Part shown: piece by piece, positions 35,401-45,145 of the stretch | How positions within the stretch are numbered: position 1 is the stretch's first letter | How the letters are laid out: each line of letters starts with the position of its first letter | Source: Lumbricus rubellus | Taxonomy: Eukaryota; Annelida; Clitellata; Crassiclitellata; Lumbricidae | Assembly: GCA_945859605.1 (NCBI GenBank) | Contig: OX243816.1 | Span: 28,423,143-28,487,142 of the forward strand | DNA: 64,000 bases | Direction: 5' to 3' | Translations under genes and position numbers: made by a program | The notes under the pieces: generated by a model | The model's database searches: none | Seen by the model: the letters and a program-made list of their open reading frames with translations, nothing else | What the model was told of the DNA's origin: nothing

Positions 35401-38400
35401 TGTAGTTTGTATAATTTGTGTTGTTCATCTTGTGGAAATTCAGCATTATATTGCAACTGCAAGGAACCTCTAAAAAGTGCTGATCACTATTTATCTAATG
35501 TTAAGAAGAATGCGAGGTACATGAATTGAATATGCTGAGGTTAAAAAATTTAGATAGCTGGTAGTTGAATTTGATCTAATTCAATACAGTACTGCCATAC
35601 AACGATTGTTTTGATACTCTCCTTATGAAGCTCAGAAGTGCACATTAGGGCCGGACAGCCATTAAGACCTTTAAGTAGACTAGAAGAGGTCAGCATTTCA
35701 TGCTCTATGAAATCTGCTGCTCTATAGCTACTAAATCTGGTCTCTCATGCACCTGGGCTGCTAAGGCCTCTACATTAAAATTTATTATTTTAGTATTTTA
35801 TAATAAAATGTATTAATTTTTACATCCATGAGTAATGGATTGTCAATGCTGTTGGTAATGAAATGATGTACTTATAATTTATTAGAGTAATAAATAGATG
35901 AATCCACTTTCTTGCGTACTTTTCCAGACTCTTCCGCTGATTCGTCGAATTACCCAGAGATCCTTTTTCTCGGAACTGGTTCGGCAATTCCAAATAAAGT
36001 TCGAAATGTTAGCGCCATCTGGATTAACATGACGTAAGCGCAGATCATAACTTCAGAGTATTTCTAACATTATTCTCCCTTATTTTTTTTTATATAATTC
36101 TCTTTTCAGAACTCAAGTGTGCTTCTGTAATCTAAAAACATTTCTCATCCAAGACTTAAGTTTGAATTCGTGTGTGTAATGCTTGTGTTTCGTTTTAATG
36201 AGGAACTTTACTGTCTGCGTACTGTATGTAAATCTGGTGTATTTTTTTAGTGATTTTTATGTTAAACTCACTGGCAGAATTCATACATAATGGGTACCAG
36301 CCAAGAGATGTATCAATATGTTAACTGGAGGTCGCAAGTAGATAAAGCAACAGTTTTGACACTAGATTTTATAGATTTTTCAGTCAGTCGGAATTCATGC
36401 TGTATCAAAGAAGCAGTTTTGTCAACAGCCTTATATGTGCCTATAGAGAGTTAGTTTTTGTTTTTGCTTTATTTCAGGAAAGATGCGAGCATGTTGCTGG
36501 ACTGTGGTGAGAATACATATGGACAACTGTATCGTCATTATTATAATGAGACACCGGAAATGTTGCGTCGACTTAAGGTCGTGTTTGTGTCACATCTCCA
36601 CGCCGACCATCACTTGGTAAGTTGCTCAGAACCAGGGAGTCTAACACCAGCAGTGAGGTAGAGAGCGGAATAGTGCTAGAATGACAGATCTATCATATCT
36701 GTTTGAAATTTTGCAAAATTATTTTAATATTATTCTTATGTTCAGTATATTTGGGATCATGATGAAACTGGAAATACAATGAACATCAGCTGAAAATTGG
36801 ATCTGTTTATTTTATAATGAGCTGCTAATGATGTCACATGTTAATTACTGCAAATTAATTGTGATTAGATTTGCTTGCGATTGCACCATAAACAGTTTCT
36901 CACTCGACAAACTCTTTTCTTGTTTTTCAATGCAATTTATTGAAATCTTTGCTACAGTTGAACAGCTTTCGTTTCATATTTTGCCGTTCATTAGCTCATT
37001 TTTCGTACCTCACTGTATGTTTTCGATTATTTTTAAGGGTCTTGTTGGCTTGGCTCTTGAACGACATAAGCAACTTCGTAGCTCCAAGTGCAATGTGGAG
37101 CCGCTTATTATCTTAGCGCCTGGGAGAATATTGAACTGGTATGAAACGTTGCATTCCACGACAATACCTATCATGAACTTAGTCAGGTAACTACGATAGT
37201 GTTTTTATCTCGATTGATTTTTATATATGTCTTTCTAGATATGTAATAGCCTAGCCTTTGTATAGTGTGTGTACTCTAGTTCAGCAGAAATGTCCAATTG
37301 TGACTAACTATATTTTATAATAGATTTTCGTGTTTATGTATGAATAGTTACAAAATTAATATAATTTAATCGAATAATCAAAGTTCTTGTCTTAGATTAA
37401 TCGAATAAAAACTAGCATTGATACATCTCTGGTTTTTGATGAATGGGTTATGTGATAATGTGACTTTGTTTGTGCACATGACTTCTTGTTAGGACACCAA
37501 AGAGACATGTTAAATTGAGGTTTTATTGGGGCATCATTATAAAATTGATAATTTGGTCAGGAAAACTCTTTGCAAGGTCTTACAGTATGAGAGGGAACAA
37601 GATAAGCAATAACATGGAATGAACTCATAGTCCTAGTTTAAGTCTAATCATCTTCTGAGTGCAATTCCCATGGCTTAACTTTGCTGCTACTGTGAGGTTA
37701 CTCAGCCACATTCACCTATGTTACTCATTGTAAATATTATATTATGTAGATTGATATAATTTAATTCGCAAGATAGATTAAAAATAGTTAGCAAAGTGAT
37801 GCTATATATAATTGTAATAATAATATATAATTATATATGTTCTGTATGAGTTTTGCTTCAAAGATCACACGTGTGCATAATTGCCATTTTGGATCCATGA
37901 CTGTGACGATGTTATACATGAATTTTATGCTCTAGTCTCTAGATATCAATGCATGTTTTAGTGAAGGTCAATTTACTCGGTTTCTGAATTTGCCTTTCTG
38001 TTTCCAACTTGTTTTGTTTCTAGATACATTTGTTTATTTATTTTTTCATTCTTCTAACAGAGTTATTCCACTTGAGAAGCTCTATGCTTCAAACCGTGAC
38101 ACGTATCGACTGACCTACGATAGTCTTCTGTCGGCACTTCAGCTGAAAGAGGTAATCCAGCTTCTTCTTCTTCACTGCCATCTCTACTACTGATAATGGT
38201 AATTAAAGATTAATTGAATCTGAGTATTATAGCTGGATGCTGTTGCCAGATTTACACTTTGCCTCTTTGGTTTGTATTTCAGTCTATTATCATGTGGTTG
38301 AGCAGTATGTAAATTATTTTTCTTTTCATTCCTCGTTTAGGTGAATCCTGTGCGTGTGCTGCATCGTCAGTTTCCGCATGGTCTCGTCGTGGCACACAAG

Positions 38401-39037
38401 AATGGTTGGAAATTAACATACTCGGGAGACACAATGCCATCGACCGATCTCATCGAAGCAGGTTAGGGGTTAAAATTTATGCAACAGTAACTTATTCTTA
38501 TGCTAGTAGTTGGTTATTTATGCAGCACAGTTCATCTCAAAAGTATTAGGAACCTCTTGATACCTGGCGTGAGGGTTTCTCCGAACATCTGACAACCATA
38601 TAAAACAGATTCTTTACAGGTGTGTCATGACACAGTAGTGAGTTGCAAATCGACCAGCAGTGTGTTGCGTAAACATGGCGTGTCATTGTCGTGTCATGAA
38701 GCATTGATGGGTCGTGAATTTTCGCAACATCCGTCTGTCGTTCTTGCATTACACTGACGTACGAGTGCTTTCTTTTCCAGTTTAGTGGACATAAGTTATA
38801 AGAATTCATGGCACTCTATTTATTTATTCTAGTTTGTCTGGGATAATAGCCATGATGTTTAGCATATATGCATTTATTTATACATGTTATTGCAGTACCA
38901 TGATTTTCAATTGAAGTTTTGTCAATATCATCGGTTTTCGTAACTGGTATTGTAGTTTAACGAATGAACGTAATTGTTTTTTATAACTCACTCTGATCAG
39001 CTCTAAACAAACGATTGATTCAGTGATACATTGATAC

Positions 39038-39099
<62 letters not shown>

Positions 39100-41702
39100 A
39101 CATTGATTGATTGATTGATTGATACATTGATACATTGATACATTGATTGATTGATTTGATTGATTCTTTTTTGTATCTAGGTCAAGGAAGCGACGTTCTT
39201 ATTCATGAGGCAACTATGGAAGATACTTTGGTTGAAGATGCAGCAGACAAAAAGCACAGGTACACTGAAACCATATAATCGGTTTATTGGTTCTGTAGTT
39301 GTGGGTATGATATGAAGAAATACCATGACTTATTTACAACATTGTATCACTCAGCATTGGGCTTGAATAAGTTGCTTGCTCATGACTGTTGCTTCTTTTT
39401 CCAAGAAATCTGGTTATGGCGTGAACTCCAGATTGCTCTAGGTGATGGAAAAACTTGGATGCATTGGGCTGATGTCATCGGCCCAATCTCGATGAATAAA
39501 CTTTGCTCAAGGGGCCAGACCCTAGTGTTGAATGTGGTATTTATAAGTATATACCACTTTCAACATCAACCTTCAATCCTATTGGGTGTTTGTTTGGGGT
39601 GCGGAATCAAGACATTGTGTTTGTAATTTGTCGTGTGATGTTTGTTAGGAATGATTCCTTTACCATGTTCTATTCTGCCCGTGGTAGAAGAAATCAAGCA
39701 AAATTTAGATTGTAATGCCGAAGTTTTTAACCTCAGGTAGTTGAATGGAAATAGTGCTTAACCTGTAACACAGAGAATGTGGATTCATGCCTCCACTAAG
39801 ATGGTCCCTGTGTGGCGACCTTGATCAAGTCCTTCAATCATAAACAATTGCTAGAATCAGTTATAATTATTTGTTTATATGGTTGAGTGTATGTCTTTTC
39901 TTTGGAGAGAAGACAATATCAGATATTGTTATATATTGTATGAATTGTTAGTTGAACAAATTAAGACATTTTCTTATGATCATCATCTTCTATTTCACAG
40001 CACAACGTCTCAAGCCATTGACGTTGGAATGCAGATGAATGCCAAATTTATCTTACTTACTCACTTCAGTCAACGATACGCTAAGGTTCCAGTCTTCAAC
40101 GAGAGCTTTTCTTCTCGTGTTGGAATTGCCTTTGACAACATGAAGGTGAGTTTCTTTAACTAATAACTTCATCATGAAGCAAATAAAACAGAATTATATA
40201 TGTTCTATCGTAGCTCTGACTGCAGGCAAACTCAGGGGAGAAGTGTTGTTGTGTTCTATGCATGAAAGAAAAATTGAAGTAGGTTAAAAAACTTAATAAT
40301 CAGTTACAGCACTTGAAGTAGCAGAAAATTAGATGAAAGACAGGATCTGCTGCATCCTTGCTTGATTCTCTGAAGTTGTTTGCTCCATTTTGATGACAAA
40401 AATCTAAATTGGGGCACTGTGAAGCAGGGTATGTTTGGTGCCTTGGGGCTGGAAGGTTACGGTTTAGAATCCACTTCATGCCGTCGCGTAAGGACCTTGA
40501 GCAAGTCCTTCACTCGCAGTTTCTCATGTGCTTTGGCGTGAAACTCCGATTCAGTCAGCGCTGTAGTTGGGAGTGCCTCTGAGTAGAATCTTGTTTGATC
40601 ATGATCTTGTATCAGGTTAAGAGCACATCTGAGGACCGTTTCTCTTGAAGTATCACTGTACAAGATAATGATTACAAAAAGATAAAGCTTTAATAGTCAA
40701 TTAATGTGTTGTTCTTTGTTAAATTACATTTTTTGATTCTATAACAGGACAGTTCATATTTCTAATAGCTGTAAAGCTGCCAGAATTATACAGGTGTAGG
40801 TGGTGAATGGTCATTTTCTAACGTCAGATTTTAAATATCAGTTATTTCTTTCCAGCCCTGAAAGTACTAAATTGAATGTGAGATTAAATATTATGTGTGC
40901 AACGTTTTCATATTTGTTTGGATGTTTGATTACAGGTCAGACTACAAGATCTTCATCTGTTGCCGCTGTTTGCTCCAGCTCTAAAATCCATGTTTGCCGA
41001 TGATTACTTGGAAATGGAACAGAAGACGGAAAAGAAGAAGAGGCAGAAAGACAGGAAACAGAACCAGGGTAAGGCAGAGGATGCATATTCTTCAGATTTT
41101 TTTAATCATCATCTCTTAAGAATTGTTTTATCAGACAGTAACTTTGTCTTTAAAATTATCATAGCATTAGAATTGAATCATCATTTAGACAGCTTTCGTA
41201 TATTCTCAGTGGCAGCACCACCATGGGTAGCAGTAGGTCATTTGTTGTGTCTATTTTGTTCTTGACCTGTCTTATGACCTGCCTAAAATTTTCTGGAATT
41301 TTTAATATTTGTTTGTTTAAAGGTTTTTTAAATCAGCATTTGTCTGTCTCATGAGATCACTAGTATATCTTTGCATTATTGTTAGATCTAAACAGCGTTT
41401 TTGTCTAGTATGTACTAGAAGTACATGTAGTTTCCTACTGAAAACAGATTTATAAATTGTCGTATCACCATTACTTCTCAGAAAAGAAATGCACCAATCT
41501 TAGGTGTTCATCTACGACTATCCTACATGACTAACTGTTTATCTTCTATTTGTGTCGGTTCACAATTATTAATTTAACATGATATATTAACATTGGAAAT
41601 ATTCCAGTAGATGCAAGTATCTTCACCTGGTTTTTAAATGTTTTTTCCTTGACAGCGGAAACGAGAAAGTCGGACGTTTCAGTGGCAAGTGCAGCACAGT
41701 AG
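24185..41702 (+). CDS. ELAC2: Long-form tRNase Z (tRNA 3'-processing endonuclease, ELAC2 type)
   Basis: The 23 coding exons close in frame to 801 residues (human about 826): 24185-24468, 26515-26565, 27079-27149, 29210-29274, 30167-30221, 30911-31024, 31226-31293, 31872-31930, 32290-32350, 32699-32750, 33145-33304, 33777-33912, 34711-34820, 35242-35351, 35928-36033, 36478-36616, 37038-37186, 38061-38151, 38341-38461, 39181-39259, 40001-40145, 40936-41068 and 41656-41702 (TAG). The enzyme is a zinc phosphodiesterase that cleaves the 3' trailer from pre-tRNAs in nucleus and mitochondria. The inactive N-terminal half carries [19 protein letters not shown] and LHGPPNA. The catalytic half has [23 protein letters not shown] (H540, H542, D544, H545), SGDTMP (D657), IHEAT (H676) and [11 protein letters not shown] (H715). 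The C-terminus is lysine-rich and charged. All metal-binding motifs are intact. Confidence 0.97.
24943..26446. mobile_element. Degenerate inverted-repeat transposon filling ELAC2 intron 1
   Basis: The ends share GGTCCAAAAA, CTCCRCAAGGCTTRTTTT and TTTAGAGGTCAAYCCATT in inverted orientation over about 130 bp, with many changes. The interior, about 1.2 kb, has protein-like pieces broken by stops. A 112-codon minus-strand frame lies at 25957-26295 (containing [19 protein letters not shown]). A 90-codon plus-strand frame lies at 25375-25647. I do not recognise either. It is probably a decayed DNA transposon; superfamily unknown. Confidence 0.6.
26454..26492. repeat. (TA)n microsatellite before ELAC2 exon 2
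   Basis: A pure TA run ends about 22 bp before the acceptor of exon 26515-26565. It may overlap the branch-point region. Confidence 0.95.
27812..28684 (-). mobile_element. Non-autonomous Helitron with C/G-rich tract, in ELAC2 intron 3
   Basis: Read on the minus strand it begins A|TCTATATAAATAAAAATGTAA and ends with the hairpin GCCAC-N8-GTGGC, then CGGGTTCAG and CTAG|T. This fits Helitron rules (TC start, CTRR end after a short hairpin, A/T insertion site). Next to the 3' end lies a ~240-bp CCCCTCCC-type tract (27865-28110; G-rich on the element strand). Further in, three tandem ~63-bp units lie at about 28233-28425. There is no Rep/helicase frame. The element at 56558-57169 shares both ends and the tract. 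Confidence 0.85.
28233..28425. repeat. Three tandem ~63-bp units inside the Helitron
   Basis: AACAAAAAGAAATAACTTTC begins each of three units (near 28236, 28299 and 28361), each continuing to AACCGTCC. The third unit is slightly diverged and shorter. Confidence 0.9.
33661..33730. repeat. (GAT)n microsatellite in an ELAC2 intron
   Basis: An interrupted GATGAT run lies shortly after CGGCGCTATATAAATG and (CAATTA)n at 33568-33608, the latter resembling a SINE/LINE tail. Confidence 0.85.
36478..36616 (+). CDS. ELAC2: ELAC2 exon with the HxHxDH zinc-binding motif
   Basis: The exon encodes [18 protein letters not shown] and ends [10 protein letters not shown], containing metal ligands H540, H542, D544 and H545. 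The family usually has CGEGT at the first motif; here it is CGENT (Gly to Asn at residue 513). The reading frame is phase 2 to 0 with strong sites (TTTATTTCAG and GTAAGT). Confidence 0.95.
38527..38802. mobile_element. Probable Tc1/mariner-type MITE relic in an ELAC2 intron
   Basis: CAGTTCATCTCAAAAGTATT at the left and the complement of AGTTTAGTGGACATAAGTTA at the right look like diverged inverted ends of the CAG...AAAAGTATTAGGAAC type. The interior has no recognisable transposase. Both ends are degraded. Confidence 0.35.
39022..39165. repeat. (GATT)n/ATACATT compound repeat abutting the ELAC2 exon 20 acceptor
   Basis: Long GATTGATT runs are broken by ATACATT. They lead directly into TTTGATTGATTCTTTTTTGTATCTAG and the exon at 39181. 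The repeat therefore contains many TTGAT branch-point-like words right where the branch point must lie. Confidence 0.95.
40425..40640 (+). mobile_element. SINE family D, diverged copy in an ELAC2 intron
   Basis: GGAAGGTTACGGTTTAGAATCCACTTCA (a worn B-box region), CCTTCACTCGCAGTTTCTCA, GCGTGAAACTCCGATTCAGT and GGGAGTGCCTCTGAGTA match, in order, the better copy at 50750-50962. The A box is no longer recognisable. Confidence 0.65.
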
Positions 41703-41704
41703 TC

Positions 41705-41815
41705 AACTTCACAATAGAGAGAATTCTGACAGTCAAAAACAACTTAACAATAGAGAGTGCTGACAGTCAAAAACAACTTCACAATAGAGAATTCTGACTG
41801 TCAAAAACAACTTAA
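41705..41815 (+). repeat. Three ~35-bp tandem units in the ELAC2 3' UTR
   Basis: Three near-identical units contain CAACTTMACAATAGAGAG(A) and CTGACAGTCAAAAACAACTT. They start immediately after the TAG stop codon. Confidence 0.92.
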
Positions 41816-42304
41816 GCTGTTCAGTTATGACTTGAACTGTGATATCGACAAATGCAGATGACTTGCATTTGTTAAAATTTACAATTGTGTTAAGAGAAGT
41901 CATCTTGCTTTAAATTTTTCACTACGTCTTTGCCAAAGTTTGTAACTTAATTTGTTGCGACTGATGCGAAAACAGTTAGGGATATACGACGTGAACAAAA
42001 TATTACACTCTCTGCTTCCTCTGCTTTTTATGTTCTGCGTTCAAACATTTCATAAGGGTATTTTGAAACAGAAAATATCACAGTTGGTGATGTGTTTGTG
42101 GCCACTGGCAAGTTTGAAGATGTGAACACAGGAAGTGGTGTATGGTATTGGTAACACTGGTATGAAGAGCGCATGGACATGGGATAGCTTCTCACTATTG
42201 TCCCAAAGGTTGACTCAGTCTTCAGCAAATGGTGTTGGTAAAATAAGCAGTGAAGCATGATGAAGTCCTGGCATGACTTCCAAACAGTTGAATTCGACTT
42301 CTGT

Positions 42305-42347
42305 AATAAATTGTGATCATTCGTTCTTACTATGAGTTGTAATAAAA
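42305..42347 (+). terminator. Poly(A) signals of ELAC2
   Basis: Two AATAAA hexamers at 42305-42310 and 42342-42347 lie about 0.6 kb after the stop codon, the expected distance for a 3' UTR end. Confidence 0.5.
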
Positions 42348-42751
42348 ATGCTGTGTGTCTGTTTTAAATTAAATGAACATTTTTATTGTTATTACGTACA
42401 ACTGTTTCCAACAGAAATACACACGTCCAAATGCAGTTTGTAGGAGAAGCACACATCATGCGAAAGCATGTTATTATGCAGGACAATAGATGCTAGTCTT
42501 AAACCTTAGATAGCCACAGCTATTCGTTTGACTGAAGATATTGTTGGCTTGACCCATGGTGAAGCCGACTGCTGTTCTTGTTCATTGGCCTTTTTGTGCT
42601 AATTTAATATCGTATAACTCAGAAATCCGGAAGTATGAAAATGTTATAAATATATTAATGTCGATATATAAATTTTAAATACATAAATTTGCTAAGTAGA
42701 ATAGGAGATAAATTTGTCATGTACAGAATTCTTGGTTGCATTCATAATATA

Positions 42752-43291
42752 CAGTGTGGGCTAAAAAAAGTACTACTAATGGATTTTGCCGATTTGTTAT
42801 CCAGATGTAGGAATTGTTAAATCAAGTTATTCAGGCTTATTGGTAAGTTATATTTACGTAGAACAGACAAATTTCACCACAATATTCAAAATAGAACTTT
42901 AGTGATTCCACCCATATTTTTTATGTCCAAAAGCATAACACAATAAAAAGTAACAAAAACGTTTTTATTAAGTCACATCTCAAATAATTATTATAAATTA
43001 AACTCAGGATGCGAATAACCAAGGGGTTCAACCCTGCATAGTCTTTCTTAGGGCCCCATAGTAAAGTCTTTTTACACCACAACTCCATGTAGGTCATAAG
43101 CCAACCCCAGTTTTTTTTCTACAATTCTCATACTGAATACAAATTTTGTTCTGTTTGAGATCTTTTAGTAAAATTTGGCTGTTGTATGTAGATATGAATT
43201 ACCTGTAAGCCTGTAAAACTTTGATTTAAAAATTCTTACTTCTGGCCGCGATATTAGCCAAACTTTAGGGGTACTTTTTTTGTCCAGCCTG
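42752..43291. mobile_element. Tc1/mariner-type MITE, TA|CAG...CTG|TA
   Basis: The ends TACAGTGTGGGCTAAAAAAA and the complement of TTTTTTTGTCCAGCCTGTA are inverted. They sit at TA on both sides and stay similar for about 90 bp inward (TTAAATCAA, CAGGCTTA). The interior contains AAAAAGTAACAAAAACGTTTTTATTAAGT, shared with the composite at 59516-60568. There is no transposase frame. Confidence 0.68.
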
Positions 43292-43394
43292 TACATGTGT
43301 TCAGGCCAATGCAATCATACACAGCTATCATAAATATTATTAAGTCTTGTGTGTGTGCGTGTTTCTGGACGTTTTGTCGTTATTCTGTCTGGCC

Positions 43395-43735
43395 TTTAAA
43401 TCTATTGATCATGTTCAAAAGAGCAGGACAGGATTGCCCTTCAGCATTAGATGTTTATTTTTTGGATCGGTTACCTAGCAACGAATTAGAGCGAGCAGCT
43501 GAGAAACGGCGGCGGCTGCTATTGGCCGTCGGCGGCGGCGACTTGTCTAGACGACGACTGCGGCGTCCGTTTGATTGAGGACACCCGCGGCCACAGGTGG
43601 AGCCACTTTATCCGATGCAGCGGCGGCGGCGGCGGTCCGTCATGTCGCATTAGAGACTGAAAAGCTGGCCAGATTGGACCCAAACCGGTGGTATCATTTG
43701 TTGTTTTTTAGAAACGGAGCAGCCATCTTGGCGGA
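43395..43735. promoter_or_regulatory. CpG-dense cluster, possible promoter or exon
   Basis: CpG and CGG/GGC repeats are dense from about 43490 to 43650 in otherwise AT-rich surroundings. Open frames of 50-60 codons run through it (for example after ATG 43410), but none shows recognisable similarity or a convincing splice structure. It is 1 kb beyond the ELAC2 poly(A) sites, so it could be the start of an unidentified gene. Confidence 0.3.
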
Positions 43736-43737
43736 TA

Positions 43738-43745
43738 TATTGTGT

Positions 43746-43776
<31 letters not shown>

Positions 43777-43900
43777 GGTCGTCTTTTATGGGAGAGACAC
43801 GACGTGCATTTCATATCGCGCTGTCTTTTGTCTGTCTTTTGTCTGTCTCTGTCTTTCGTCTGTCTCTGTCTTTTGTCTGTCTCTGTCTTTTGTCTGTCTG
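43738..43900. repeat. (TG)n followed by (TCTGTCT)n low-complexity DNA
   Basis: A TG run at about 43740-43777 is followed by imperfect TTTGTCTGTCTCTGTC repeats at 43826-43906. Confidence 0.9.
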
Positions 43901-44123
43901 TCTCTCGAATGGAGCTTTGTCTCCAGCGGATTCCTGTTGCGTCAACATCTCTATTAAGTTAGACAAAGAAAAGCTGCGTTTATTTGATTTAATATAGGCC
44001 TAATGGCGTTCGTTGAACCGACTGCACGTGCATGGTGTCATGCCCGCTATTGATCACATTAATAATTACTGTCAATCTGATCATGTTCTGTCCGTTTCGT
44101 CTGCTAGCTGTCTGTCTGTCACT

Positions 44124-44129
<6 letters not shown>

Positions 44130-44156
<27 letters not shown>
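44130..44156. repeat. Short (CA)n microsatellite
   Basis: A pure CA run of about 26 bp. Confidence 0.9.
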
Positions 44157-44158
<2 letters not shown>

Positions 44159-44224
44159 GTTTTGATAAAATGTTTATTATTCCGTCTATATGGCAATAAG
44201 TGAGATGGGCCTATAATGTAATTG

Positions 44225-44696
44225 CGAATGGAGCGCTGATTTCACCTCCGCCTGTTCCAGTTCCTAGCCATGGTTCCTCGATCCAAGGGTTGGCCGCACC
44301 ATGCACGATGCTCCTCCAACGCTTCCTGTTCTCCGGCAGTGTTATCAATTCCTCCTATGTCAATCCATTCCTTTTACCTAACCAGTTGGCAGTTAGTTCT
44401 CGGTCTTCCTCTTTTCCACTCTATAGTGGCATTGTGCCATGTATGATCTCTTTCCCTATACAATACATGTTCCCTCTCTTCTCATGATGTGTCCAAAATA
44501 AATCATTTTTCGTTCTTTAACCGTCTTCAGCAGATTCCTCTCCACTCCCGCAGTCTCCAGCACCCATTTGATCACCTCCGCCGCTTACATCTTATTCACT
44601 TTTTCCTGGAGTATATCTTTTAAAGCTCGTATATTATTAATTTGATTCTCTTCTAAATGCCTTGTTTTCATTCCTTTCTCACGCTATCCTTCCAGT
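44225..44696 (-). mobile_element. LINE fragment (C-terminal end of reverse-transcriptase ORF)
   Basis: The minus strand gives VIKWVLETAGVERNLL, then KTVKERKMIYFGHIMRREG and sequence resembling TENQLPTG. This is the FGHIMR region typical of non-LTR retrotransposon tails. Frameshifts are likely. The 44697-45137 MITE is inserted at its edge. Confidence 0.65.
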
Positions 44697-45137
44697 CATG
44701 GGCGCCCGCACATAGGGGCAAGGGGGGGCACTTGCCCCCCCCCTGGAAAAGTGAAACTTATTTTTTTAACTACTACTTTTGAGTTTTTAACAAATTTCTT
44801 CGCATTAAAACACTAATCATACGAATGATACACACGTGAAAGTGATAAATTTACGTTTAGAAATCTCTATAGAAATAAATATATAATTATATTTAATAGT
44901 GCCCTTCATGGACCTACTTTTTAACATCTACTTTTGGATTTTAAACCAATTTTTCGCAAAAATAATACACAAAATTAAACCGAGAAATTTGCATTAAAAA
45001 ACGTCTTTGAAAAATACCCGTGTTTCTAATTTCCAGCGCTGTATTTAGCATGCTTTTGTCACTGAAAAATGTAGGCCTAACCGTGACCACCGTAAAATTT
45101 TTGCCCCCTCCTGCAAAATTTTCTGCGGGCGCCCATG
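44697..45137. mobile_element. MITE of the CATGGGCGYCCGCA family, copy 1
   Basis: The inverted ends CATGGGCGCCCGCA and TGCGGGCGCCCATG are flanked by the 8-bp direct repeat CTTCCAGT (44689-44696 and 45138-45145). G-runs then C-runs (GGGGGGGCACTTGCCCCCCC) lie just inside the left end and GCCCCCTCCTG inside the right. The length is 441 bp with no coding frame. A second copy is at 60680-60974. Confidence 0.9.
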
Positions 45138-45145
45138 CTTCCAGT

